This document shows positions 7,058 to 14,812 of a stretch of DNA of 47,118 nt, piece after piece (within the stretch, counting starts at the first letter, position 1; every line of letters starts with the position of its first letter). The stretch is taken from the NCBI GenBank assembly GCA_027618515.1, contig JAQCEV010000010.1:1-47118 (forward strand), written 5' to 3'. A program made the translations under genes and the position numbers. The notes under the pieces were generated by a model, which saw nothing but the letters and a program-made list of their open reading frames with translations, made no database searches and was not told the DNA's origin. Source of the stretch: Chloroflexota bacterium (GTDB lineage Bacteria; Chloroflexota; Dehalococcoidia; Lucifugimonadales; Australimonadaceae).

Positions 7058-8002
7058 ATGGCAGAGACGTACGGCAGCGGCGATTTCAAGTTCAGCTATG
7101 CGGATGGGTGGGCGAAGCTCCCGGGCGGGACGACGTTCCTGGAGTGTCCCGGCGTGGCGGTCGATTCCCAGGACAACGTGTTCGTGCTGACGCGTGGCGA
7201 GCACCCGGTGATGGTGTTCGACAAAGATGGCAATTTCCTGCGGTCGTTCGGGAAAGGTAACTTCACGAACCGAACGCACGGCCTGTACATCGCTCACGAT
7301 GACACGTTGCTGATCGCGGACGACGCTCTGCACACGATCCAGAAGTTCAGCCCGGACGGTACGAAGCTGATGGAAATCGGTGAGCGGGAGAAGCCGAAGA
7401 CCAAGTGGGGCGGCGAGCCGTTCAATCGACCGACGTCGGCGGCGATCATGCCATCCAACGGCGACATCTATGTGTCGGATGGGTACGGGAACGCGCGCAT
7501 CCACTGCTTCACGGGCGAGGGCGAGTACAAGTTCTCGTGGGGTAGCTCGGGCATCGACGAGGGGCAATTCATGCGTCCGCACAATATCGCGATCGACAGT
7601 GACGATCGGGTGTACGTGGTGGATCGTGAGGCGCACCGGGTGCAGGTGTTCGATGCGAAGGGTAAGTTCCTGACGATGTGGAGCAACATCCACCGACCGG
7701 ACTGCATGGTGCTGTGGGACAACCATATCTACATCGGCGAACTGAATGGGATGGATGGCTTGGGCGATGCGCCGGACATGGGGCACCGGGTGGGCGTTTA
7801 CGATCTGAACGGTAAGTTGCAGGCGCGGTTCGGGGCGTCGCAAGAGGGCTCAGGCGCGGGCGAGTTCGTGGCGCCGCACGGTATCGCGGTGGATTCGCAC
7901 GGTGCGCTGTTCGTGGCTGAGGTGTCGTTCACGATGGGTGGGCGTCACCTTGATCCGCCAAGGGAGTTGCGTAGCTTGTCGAAGTGGCCTCGGGCGAGCT
8001 AG
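7058..8002 (+). CDS. NHL-repeat beta-propeller protein
   Basis: The 314-residue protein has no signal peptide. It consists of six-bladed NHL-type repeats, each with a turn such as VAVDSQDNVFVLTRGEHPV, IAIDSDDRVYVVDREAHRV or IAVDSHGALFVAEVS. Glycine-asparagine or glycine-lysine edges (DKDGNFLRSFG, DAKGKFLTMW, DLNGKLQARFG) link the blades. Relatives include peptidyl-amidoglycolate-lyase-like and 6-bladed propeller proteins of unknown substrate; a ligand-binding or lyase role is possible. The ATG at 7058 follows an AGGGGG site. Residues 154-166 are the source of the 40-bp segment copied into the neighbouring ABM gene. Confidence 0.85.
   Translation: MAETYGSGDFKFSYADGWAKLPGGTTFLECPGVAVDSQDNVFVLTRGEHPVMVFDKDGNFLRSFGKGNFTNRTHGLYIAHDDTLLIADDALHTIQKFSPDGTKLMEIGEREKPKTKWGGEPFNRPTSAAIMPSNGDIYVSDGYGNARIHCFTGEGEYKFSWGSSGIDEGQFMRPHNIAIDSDDRVYVVDREAHRVQVFDAKGKFLTMWSNIHRPDCMVLWDNHIYIGELNGMDGLGDAPDMGHRVGVYDLNGKLQARFGASQEGSGAGEFVAPHGIAVDSHGALFVAEVSFTMGGRHLDPPRELRSLSKWPRAS
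7516..7555 (+). repeat. 40-bp donor segment inside the NHL gene
   Basis: Here the 40 bases fit the propeller repeat pattern and the reading frame, so this is the original. The inverted copy is at 6380-6419. Confidence 0.9.
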
Positions 8003-8152
8003 GGCGGGTGATGAGTGGAGCGTGATGCGATCTAGCCGCTGGTTGGCTGGCGCTCGTGGTGGGCTCACGTTGAGGACGGGCTCTCATTCGAGGGCTTGTT
8101 GCGTGCTGCCATCGCGCCTGAATCATGCCAAAACGCGGGAGGATTCGGTGAC

Positions 8153-8860
8153 TTGAGTATTCTGGGACACCTATATGCAGAGCTACGCGTCGTATTGATA
8201 GTCATCGCTCTCTTGGTAGCCTTTGTTTTGACTTGGGTCGCACTTGAAGCAGGCTTCGGTTATCTAACGAGCGCTTCGTATTACTGGTGGGCGTTGCTCT
8301 CCTTTCCAGGGGCCGCGTTCTTGGTTTACGGGGTACATGAGATCCGCGCATGCCGTGCGACTTGGGTTTGGCCTGAGGTTGTTGCGGAGGTCTCGTCTGT
8401 CCGCATGAGTGCATATGAACAGGCTACTGGTATCAACGCCGATACAGCCACCGAGTGGGAAGTGACCTGCGGGATCCGGTACGAAATCGATGGCAACACA
8501 TACCTGCAAACGTGGGAGAGGATGGGATTACAAAAGGAGCAGGCCGCCAACGTGGAGAGGAGCTTGTCGGGTCAGTACTTCACGCTGTTGTTCAAACCCA
8601 CGGACGCGAGTGAAGCAGCGATTCTGCTCCGAAACCCCGCGGGTAGAGTATGGCTACTGGCGATTGGCGTTGGATTTCTCGCTGCTGCGGCAGTCTTGCC
8701 ATTCTCGGACCCCTTGCCGGGGGTGATTATTGCTGTGATGCTGGGAAGCTTATTCGTGGGCGGCATGGGTGTGGCGATGCTCAACGTCTTCTTCCCGTAT
8801 CAGGGGCAGCATCACGTTCTCGAGCGATTCAATGGGGGGCCCGTATCTCGGAGCCCATGA
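8153..8860 (+). CDS. DUF3592-like membrane protein
   Basis: The protein has about 235 residues. Two N-terminal transmembrane helices (about 12-35 and 45-62) are followed by a soluble beta-rich segment with EWEVTCGIRYEIDGNTY and GQYFTLLFKPTDASEA, and then two C-terminal helices (about 165-215). This helix pair-domain-helix pair layout, with the conserved Y-x-DG and P-x-x-P-like loop, matches DUF3592 proteins, whose function is unknown. A TTG at 8153 is preferred because a GGGAGGA site lies 9 nt upstream (8137-8143). A longer TTG start at 8096 has no such site and adds a non-homologous leader. Confidence 0.65.
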   Translation: MSILGHLYAELRVVLIVIALLVAFVLTWVALEAGFGYLTSASYYWWALLSFPGAAFLVYGVHEIRACRATWVWPEVVAEVSSVRMSAYEQATGINADTATEWEVTCGIRYEIDGNTYLQTWERMGLQKEQAANVERSLSGQYFTLLFKPTDASEAAILLRNPAGRVWLLAIGVGFLAAAAVLPFSDPLPGVIIAVMLGSLFVGGMGVAMLNVFFPYQGQHHVLERFNGGPVSRSP

Positions 8861-9000
8861 GTCACGCAATAGTACCCTTCAGTTGCCAATGCCTCACTCG
8901 ATACCGAAGTTGATTTGACCTCTGCTACCGCTGTTGGTCATCGCGATGGGGGGATGAGCTAGGGCCGTGGCGTTTGGTGGGTGAGGTGGGGGTCCCTTCC

Positions 9001-9387
9001 CTAACGGATGGCTTGTTCGAGTTCGTCCCTGAACGATTGGGCGTTCCTGACTGATGTGCTGCTGATCGCCCAGACGGTTCGGCCGTCATGGAGGTCTAGG
9101 GCGACGCTGCCTTGAATCGTTGTCTCATCCTAGTACTCGCTGTAGCGCACCTCGGCAATCTCGGAGAACTCGACCGTTTCGACCGAGTCATCGTGGAACC
9201 AGTGAATGTTGCGTACCACGACTGTTTGATCGGCTCGATTCACTCGAATTTCAGTTTGCACATCGAACCAGATCGCGGCGATGTAGATGAGGAGGGCGAA
9301 TCCGGCGAGGCCGACTACCCATGGCACTCCGTGAGTTGCCCAACGGGGTGGGAGACTCCGCCGTTGCCGGCCGAACATCGCTTCCAA
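9001..9387 (-). pseudogene. Membrane protein, 3' part: frameshifted and interrupted by an internal TAG
   Basis: This continues the 9315-9791 frame. One hydrophobic helix (VPWVVGLAGFALLIYIAAIW) is followed by a PH-like beta domain: VQTEIRVNRADQTVVVRN, then ETVEFSEIAEVRY. A TAG at 9130-9132 stops it. The same frame carries on as coherent protein (DETTIQGSVALDLHDG, then RTVWAISSTSV and FRDELEQAIR) to a second TAG at 9001. The alternating strands and final helix complete the PH-like fold, so the first stop looks like a nonsense mutation in a once longer gene. The family is not recognised beyond the bacterial-PH resemblance. Confidence 0.6.
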
Positions 9388-9791
9388 TTCAGTCGGGTCC
9401 GCGCGGGCCAGTATCTCTCAACCACACTGTTCAGCCCGATCGCTGGTAGTGAGGCAAAGCTCGCGAGGATCACGGAGCCGATCAAAAGGATGATTACGTG
9501 GTTGAGGATGCGGGTTCTGAACACGATTTCGCCGGCAACAGGGTTGTTGGTAGCAACCATTGCACCAGCTACCTTCCAAGCGACGATGAGGACGCCCATG
9601 AAGACGACGAACCCGACCATGAACATGGTGGCGGCCGAGTTGTCGGCGGGCATTTCGTCGCCGGAGGTGCCTGTAGGTTGCGGGGTGGGGTCGGTTTCGA
9701 GAGCCAATCCGTTCACGATGAAGCCGTGTTGAATCCTGTATAAAACGGCTTGGGGTGATTCTACTGCGAAGCCGAGGGAACCGGTAATCAA
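9315..9791 (-). CDS. Membrane protein, 5' part of a frameshifted gene
   Basis: This 158-codon frame starts at a TTG. It encodes a proline/threonine-rich leader and two transmembrane helices (MFMVGFVVFMGVLIVAWKVA, then HVIILLIGSVILASFASLPA). After NSVVE the frame turns into low-quality sequence rich in W, R and C. In the neighbouring frame the coding reads on smoothly (EILARADPTELEAMFGRQRR). The switch is at a GAGAGA run near 9415; deleting one GA unit would restore a single protein. The membrane-anchored part may still be made. No function can be assigned. Confidence 0.5.
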   Translation of the reverse strand: MITGSLGFAVESPQAVLYRIQHGFIVNGLALETDPTPQPTGTSGDEMPADNSAATMFMVGFVVFMGVLIVAWKVAGAMVATNNPVAGEIVFRTRILNHVIILLIGSVILASFASLPAIGLNSVVERYWPARTRLNWKRCSAGNGGVSHPVGQLTECHG

Positions 9792-9933
9792 TCCCGCTTG
9801 ATCTCATAGAGAGGACCCGTTGCGATGGGTGGGGTTGGAGGGATTCGCGTCGGACTGCGCTCACGGGAGAGCGGGGCGTTGGTTCGAGTTGAAGCAGGTG
9901 AGTGCAGGGCACGCTGCCTGGTAGGATTGCGGC

Positions 9934-10815
9934 GTGATTCGTTTATTGGCTCCGGCAAAGATAAATCTGTCGTTCGAGGTTATCGGGCGGCGGGACGATG
10001 GGTTTCATGAGGTGCGGACGGTTCTGCAGGCTATCGATCTGGCCGATGTGGTGGAGATCGAGGAGGCGGACGAGATTCGGCTGACGGTGGAGCCCGTGGG
10101 GGCCGTGCCGGTTGAGGGGAATCTGGTGCTGCGGGCGGCAGAGGCGCTGCGGGAGGCGACGGGGGTGAGCGCTGGCGCGGCGATCACGCTGACGAAGCGT
10201 ATTCCTGTGGCGGCTGGGCTCGGCGGCGGGAGTTCTGATGCGGCTGCGACGCTGTTGGGGCTTCGTCGGCTGTGGGGAGTCGATCGCGATAAGAGCGCTA
10301 TCTATCGGATCGCGGCGTCGCTGGGCGCGGATGTGCCTTTCTTCCTGCGTGGGGGGACGGCGATCGGAAGCGGTAAGGGCGATGCGCTGGAGCTGCTGCC
10401 GATGCCGGTGGAACGCCTCGCGGTAGTGGTGACTCCTCGTGGGCTTGGGGCTGACGATGCGAAGACGTCGCGGCTGTATGGGCTGCTGAAGCCGCAGCAT
10501 TTCTCTGATGGATCCAGTACTGGTGCGGTGGTGTTTCGGATCACGAAGGGCCAGCCGGTGGGCAATGCGATGCGAAATACGTTTGCAGCAGTTGCTTCGG
10601 TGGCGCATGCATCGTACGAGATGACGTGTACCATCTTCGGCACTACGGAGGCGGGCACGACGATGCTTGCTGGCGCTGGGCCGTCGCTGTTCACGTTGGT
10701 GGAAGATGAGGTGGTGGGCGAGAGGATCAGGGCGAGCATGGAGCTTGCGGGGTACGAGGCGCATCTAGTGGGCTTGCTGCGGCCGTGGCCTGGGAACGGG
10801 CTTGAGGCTGACTAG
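9934..10815 (+). CDS. ispE: 4-diphosphocytidyl-2-C-methyl-D-erythritol kinase
   Basis: IspE phosphorylates the 2-hydroxyl of CDP-methylerythritol in the non-mevalonate (MEP) isoprenoid pathway. It belongs to the GHMP kinases. The 293-residue protein opens with LLAPAKINLSFEVIGRRDDG, whose K-I-N contacts substrate. The ATP-binding loop is PVAAGLGGGSSDAAATL (residues 91-107). D133 in GADVPFF is the catalytic aspartate. The C-terminal GHMP motif is TTMLAGAGPSLF. The start is GTG at 9934 with AGGA a few bases before. An MEP pathway supplies the polyprenyl carriers that the glycosyl-transfer operon at 38-46 kb would need. Confidence 0.95.
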   Translation: MIRLLAPAKINLSFEVIGRRDDGFHEVRTVLQAIDLADVVEIEEADEIRLTVEPVGAVPVEGNLVLRAAEALREATGVSAGAAITLTKRIPVAAGLGGGSSDAAATLLGLRRLWGVDRDKSAIYRIAASLGADVPFFLRGGTAIGSGKGDALELLPMPVERLAVVVTPRGLGADDAKTSRLYGLLKPQHFSDGSSTGAVVFRITKGQPVGNAMRNTFAAVASVAHASYEMTCTIFGTTEAGTTMLAGAGPSLFTLVEDEVVGERIRASMELAGYEAHLVGLLRPWPGNGLEAD

Positions 10816-10826
10816 GAGAGGTTTTC

Positions 10827-11627
10827 ATGGCTGATATCGAGTACATACTGCCGTCGACGTTACCGCCCACCAATGGTGCCTACACGCATGTCGTGAAGAT
10901 CGGCGATTGGGTGATGGTGGCGGGGCAGACGGCAGGCGATATGGACGGCAGCGTGGTTGGCGTCGGTGACGCGTCGGCGCAGACGAAGCAGGTCTACGCG
11001 CGGCTGGCCCGGGCGATGGAGTCGGTGGGAGGTTCGTTGGCAGATATCGTGCTGACGAAGACGTACTGGACGGTTGGTGACGCGTGGCCTGCTATCACGG
11101 CAGCGCGCGCGGGGTTGCATGGGCCGAAGCCGCCGACGGGTACGAGGTTGCTGATCGAGCGATTAGCTAGGCCCGAGTTCATGTTGGAAGTTGAAGCGGT
11201 TGGATATCTTGGAGATTCAGGTGGCCAGGAGGCTGACATGGCAACGGTAGAGCACATTCGACCCGAGGGGAGCCCGGAGAATCACGGGCGCTACTCGCAT
11301 GTGGTGAAGGTTGGGCCTTGGATCCAGATCGCAGGGCAGACGCCGTCTGATGTAGACGGGAACCCGGTGGGTATCGGTAATCCGGCGGCTCAGGTGGAGC
11401 AGGTGTTCAAGAACCTAGAGATAGCGTTGGCGTCGGTTGGTGGCACGCTGAAGGACGTCGTGAAGACAACGGTGTACGTGGTTGGCCAGGAGAACATGGA
11501 CGGGATACGCGCAGCGAGGGCAGGACGCTTCGGCGACAAGCCGCCGACGAGCACGTTGGTGGTGATCAGTGGGTTGGCGCGGCCTGAGTTCATGTTGGAG
11601 ATCGAGGCGATCGCTTACGTAGAGTAG
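10827..11627 (+). CDS. Fused double RidA/YjgF-family protein
   Basis: Two complete Rid domains of about 125 residues lie head to tail (residues 1-132 and 138-266). Both have the family features: YTHVVKIGDWVMVAGQT / YSHVVKVGPWIQIAGQT, and the C-terminal LARPEFMLEVEAVGYL / LARPEFMLEIEAIAYV. Canonical RidA is an enamine/imine deaminase that relies on an arginine in a P-x-R segment. Here the equivalents are PPTGTR and PPTSTL, so the arginine is absent from both and the activity is probably different. The second domain begins MATVEHIRP, with its own AGGAGG at 11227-11232 ahead of the ATG at 11238. It may also be translated alone. The gene starts 11 nt after ispE. Confidence 0.85.
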   Translation: MADIEYILPSTLPPTNGAYTHVVKIGDWVMVAGQTAGDMDGSVVGVGDASAQTKQVYARLARAMESVGGSLADIVLTKTYWTVGDAWPAITAARAGLHGPKPPTGTRLLIERLARPEFMLEVEAVGYLGDSGGQEADMATVEHIRPEGSPENHGRYSHVVKVGPWIQIAGQTPSDVDGNPVGIGNPAAQVEQVFKNLEIALASVGGTLKDVVKTTVYVVGQENMDGIRAARAGRFGDKPPTSTLVVISGLARPEFMLEIEAIAYVE

Positions 11628-11651
11628 GCGGGATCCGCTGGAGAGCGCGCG

Positions 11652-11783
11652 ATGAAGACTGGATTTCATCTTGGGCTCGGATTGATCTTCGGAGTGGTGC
11701 TGTTCGTGTTGACGGATGGGCCGGTTTGGATCGCTGTTGGCATCGCGATCGGTGCGGGGATGGAACAGCGGAAGCGCAAGTGA
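11652..11783 (+). CDS. 43-residue small membrane protein
   Basis: ATG at 11652 with a GGAG upstream opens a 43-codon frame. The product has one long or two short hydrophobic helices (HLGLGLIFGVVLFVLTDGPV, then WIAVGIAIGAGM) and a basic end, EQRKRK, typical of a small inner-membrane protein. It fills the gap between the RidA gene and the amidohydrolase, and its TGA is 6 nt before the latter's AGGAGG site. The frame uses the local GC-rich codon style. Function unknown. Confidence 0.6.
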   Translation: MKTGFHLGLGLIFGVVLFVLTDGPVWIAVGIAIGAGMEQRKRK

Positions 11784-11799
11784 GTTTCAGGAGGGCACG

Positions 11800-12957
11800 A
11801 TGATCGTTGATTGCGATACACATTTCTTTCCCAAGGACGCGTTTGATTACCTCGAAGGTTCCCTGGCTGACCGGCGGCCAAGGCTGATCTTCGATGGTGA
11901 CGTGCTGCGCGACATCGAGTTCGCGGAGGGGCCGTCAGCGGCTGGTGGCGCGACGCCTTTGCCCGCGCCAGGGTCGGGGGCTCACTATCTGGGGATGGCC
12001 GACGGGCCGTCGCGGATGGAGGTCTACGCAGAACTGGGCATCGAGAAGCAGCTTGTGCTTCCGCAGTTCTCAGGGTGGTGGTCATACACGATCGAGCCTG
12101 AGCTTGGCCAAGCGCTGGCGCACTCGCTGAACGTGTCGATGTTGCGATTCGCCAAGGAACACGCTGGTGCGGTCATGCCGGTGGCGTTGGTGGCGATGCA
12201 GGACGTGACGACCGCTATCGCAGAGGCGGAGTGGGCGCACGCTAACGGGTTCAGCGCGGTGGTGCTGGATTACGTGTTCCCGGTGGCCGAGAACAGCCTG
12301 GGTTCGCCTACAGCGACCCACCGAGAGTTGTGGCCGTTCTTCGCGAAGTGCGCGGAGCTCGATCTGCCGATCTACTTCCACGCGGTGCAGCATGGACATC
12401 GGTTGGTGAACCTTCGCAATTTTCAGATGGATGGCCTGGATATCTTCGTGCCGAGCGAGGCGCAGATGAATCTAGTGGCGCTGATCACGACGGGCTTGTT
12501 GGACAAGTACCCCAGCCTGAAGATCATCCATGCAGAGCAGGGCGCGGGGTACATCCAGCCGTTGGCCGAGTGGCTGGACAGGCTGCATGGGCCGGTTGTC
12601 GCGGCGTACGAAGAGGGGGAGGGCGTGGTGCCAGGAAATCGCCGGAAGCTTTCGCCGAGGGCTCCGCAGTTGGTGACGCCAGATGAGGCGAAAGAGAAGA
12701 ACCGACAGTTGCCTAGCCATTATTTCCGCACGAACTTCTACTGGACGATCGAGACGGAAGAGCCGGAGCTTATCGGTGGCATCGATTTCGTGGGGGCCGA
12801 CCGGTTCCTGTTCGCGACTGACTACCCGCACGACGATCCGGGTGGCGCGATGAAGTTCGAGGACGTGAAGTTGCTGGCCGCGAACGATCGCCTGACGGAG
12901 GCGGTGAAGGACCAATTGCGGTATCAAAACGCGGAACGGGTGTTCAATTTGGCGTAA
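11800..12957 (+). CDS. Amidohydrolase-2 family protein (ACMSD-like)
   Basis: This 385-residue TIM-barrel metal hydrolase is of the PF04909 type, which includes decarboxylases and hydrolases of aromatic acids. Metal-site motifs are visible: D-C-D-T-H-F-F-P at residues 4-11 (the second histidine of the usual H-x-H is phenylalanine), YFHAVQHG near 191-198, HAEQGAGYI near 242-250 and the late aspartate in FATDYPHDDP near 338-347. The ATG at 11800 follows a strong AGGAGGG (11789-11795). The next gene encodes a dihydroxyphthalate-decarboxylase-like protein 23 nt away, a pairing suggesting use of an aromatic or heterocyclic acid. The substrate is not predictable from sequence alone. Confidence 0.85.
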   Translation: MIVDCDTHFFPKDAFDYLEGSLADRRPRLIFDGDVLRDIEFAEGPSAAGGATPLPAPGSGAHYLGMADGPSRMEVYAELGIEKQLVLPQFSGWWSYTIEPELGQALAHSLNVSMLRFAKEHAGAVMPVALVAMQDVTTAIAEAEWAHANGFSAVVLDYVFPVAENSLGSPTATHRELWPFFAKCAELDLPIYFHAVQHGHRLVNLRNFQMDGLDIFVPSEAQMNLVALITTGLLDKYPSLKIIHAEQGAGYIQPLAEWLDRLHGPVVAAYEEGEGVVPGNRRKLSPRAPQLVTPDEAKEKNRQLPSHYFRTNFYWTIETEEPELIGGIDFVGADRFLFATDYPHDDPGGAMKFEDVKLLAANDRLTEAVKDQLRYQNAERVFNLA

Positions 12958-12980
12958 GCCAAGCTTAGGAGGGCGGCACG

Positions 12981-13949
12981 ATGGCGAACGAACTGCGGAT
13001 ATCGATGGCGTTGGAGCACTACGACCGGCACATGCCGTTCCTTGATGGGTCGCTGCACCCAAAGGGGTTGGACATCAACGTTCAGTTCGTCGCTGTGGAA
13101 GGCGAGGGGAAGCGACACGAGCGCATGCTGTCGCGCCAGGAGTGGGACGCGTGTGAGTTGTCGTTGGGGTCGTACATCATGGCGAAGGCCCGCGATGCGA
13201 ACCTGACGGCGATCCCGGTGTTTCCTCGACGATTGTTCAGTCAGTCACAGATGTACGTGAACGCGAACGCGGGAATCGAGAAGCCCTCGGATCTGGTCGG
13301 CAAGCGCGTGGCGCTGCGGTCGTTCCAGACGACGCTGTCGATCTTGGCCAAGGGCGACTTGGGTTACGAGTACGACGTGCCGCTGAACGGGCCAACGTGG
13401 GTGACGACGGCGGACGAGCCGGTGGCGTTCGATCCTCCGGCGGGCGTGAAGATCGAGCGGCTAGGTGAGGGCAAGAAACTGGGCGCTGCGTTGGTGTCCG
13501 GTGAGGTGTCTGCGTGCCTGTCGCCTCGACCGCCTCAGCCGTACCTGGACGGCGCGCCTGAGGTGAAGCGGCTGTTCGACGACCCGCAAGCCGAAGAGGT
13601 GGGGTACTTCAAGAAGAACGGCTTCTTTCCCATCATGCACGTACTCGCCATCAAGAAGGACTTGGCCGAGGCGAACGGCTGGCTGGCGGGGAACCTGTAC
13701 GGGACGTTCTTGGAGGCGAAGCAGGTTTGGTCGCACTACATGGACGACCCGAACTGGGGGCGCCTGGCATGGGGCCGGCATCACCTAGAGGAGGAGCGTG
13801 AGCTCCTGGGCGATGACCCGTGGCCCTACGGTGTGGCCGCTAATCGCGCGAACCTAGAACGGTTCATCGGGTACGAGTACGACCAGGGATTGATCCCGGA
13901 GAAGATGGCGGTCGAGGATCTGTTCTTCGAGACGGTGCTGGAGACGTAG
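12981..13949 (+). CDS. 4,5-dihydroxyphthalate decarboxylase-like / substrate-binding-fold protein
   Basis: The 322-residue protein has no signal peptide. The sequence ISMALEHYDRHMPFLDGSLH, then DACELSLGSYIMAK, then IPVFPRRLFSQSQMYVN, and DLVGKRVALRSFQTT matches the group annotated as 4,5-dihydroxyphthalate decarboxylase (Pht5). That group shares the periplasmic-binding-protein type 2 fold of NMT1/SsuA proteins. Cytoplasmic members are thought to be enzymes rather than transporter components; only a few have been characterised. An AGGAGGGC site precedes the ATG. It is probably co-transcribed with the amidohydrolase. Confidence 0.8.
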   Translation: MANELRISMALEHYDRHMPFLDGSLHPKGLDINVQFVAVEGEGKRHERMLSRQEWDACELSLGSYIMAKARDANLTAIPVFPRRLFSQSQMYVNANAGIEKPSDLVGKRVALRSFQTTLSILAKGDLGYEYDVPLNGPTWVTTADEPVAFDPPAGVKIERLGEGKKLGAALVSGEVSACLSPRPPQPYLDGAPEVKRLFDDPQAEEVGYFKKNGFFPIMHVLAIKKDLAEANGWLAGNLYGTFLEAKQVWSHYMDDPNWGRLAWGRHHLEEERELLGDDPWPYGVAANRANLERFIGYEYDQGLIPEKMAVEDLFFETVLET

Positions 13950-13967
13950 GCTTCGCTGGCGGCGACG

Positions 13968-14651
13968 CTAGGCGTACTCGTCGTAGATGGAGTCGAATTT
14001 GCCGAGCTTGAGTTTGGCCATGTGGGTGCAGATGGCAACGACTTTTGCGCGGTCTTCGTCGGAGGTGGCTTGCTCGGTGATGGCTTTGGCTGCTCGGGCG
14101 GTGTGCTCGATGTCGGCGCCCTTGTGGACGATGAAGAAGGCTCGCTGCTTGGCGTCCATGTCGTAGGGGGCTTTGGAGAGGTACTCGTCGAATTCGGTGG
14201 AGTAGCGCTGAACCATGGTCTCGTTGGAGAGGCCGTTGGCGCGCATCTGGACTTCGGTGGCGAGGTACATGTCATGGATGCAGACAGCGGTGTGGGTCAG
14301 GGGACCGAATACGGGCTGGGCGTTCGTGAAGTCTGCTTCGGTGAGTCCTAGGGAGATGCCAAAGCGCATGCAGAGGGCTGGATGGGTGAGCTCTTCACCC
14401 ATGCCTTGGGCGTAGGCCATGAATGCGCGGTCGCTCGGGGCGTGTTGGGCGGCGCCTAGGGCGAAGGCCTTCAAGATACCCATGTTGTGGATGTAGTGCT
14501 GGATGGAGAAGCCTTGCATGCGGCGCACGGTGAGTTTCCCTGCGCGCAGGTCGCGGAAGTAGCGGCTGTCCAGCAGGTCATCCACGCCAGGGAGGATGAT
14601 GTCGTTCAGCAGCGAGTCAACGAACGCTTGGTTGTCGGTTGCTGTGGCCAT
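13968..14651 (-). CDS. TenA/PqqC heme-oxygenase-like fold protein (iron-containing redox enzyme type)
   Basis: The 227-residue all-helical protein includes FSIQHYIHNMGILKAFALGA, GMGEELTHPALCMRFG, FGPLTHTAVCIHDMYLATEV and FFIVHKGADIEHTARAAKAI. Conserved histidines and glutamates in these helices are where members of the heme-oxygenase-like diiron oxidase group bind iron; TenA thiaminases keep a cysteine in a different place. The ATG at 14651 has GGAGG 6 nt upstream, so the longer frame start at 14669 is rejected. It converges with the dihydroxyphthalate-decarboxylase-like gene. The substrate is unknown. Confidence 0.75.
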   Translation of the reverse strand: MATATDNQAFVDSLLNDIILPGVDDLLDSRYFRDLRAGKLTVRRMQGFSIQHYIHNMGILKAFALGAAQHAPSDRAFMAYAQGMGEELTHPALCMRFGISLGLTEADFTNAQPVFGPLTHTAVCIHDMYLATEVQMRANGLSNETMVQRYSTEFDEYLSKAPYDMDAKQRAFFIVHKGADIEHTARAAKAITEQATSDEDRAKVVAICTHMAKLKLGKFDSIYDEYA

Positions 14652-14812
14652 GGGTCGCCTCCGAAGCACTGGGTGCGCGTGATGTGCGCAAGTGTGCGCT
14701 GTGAGGGTTGGCGGGTCAAGGGTGGATGCGCAGGCGTTGACTTCGGTGCGAAGGTGGGCGAACGTTGCGCGCCGAGCATATGTGGCGCTGAAACATCATC
14801 GAAGGAATCTGA

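Noticed and set aside
9840-9933. GGTTCGAGTT-like T-loop hint of a tRNA before ispE
   Set aside because: No acceptor stem or anticodon arm can be paired around it.
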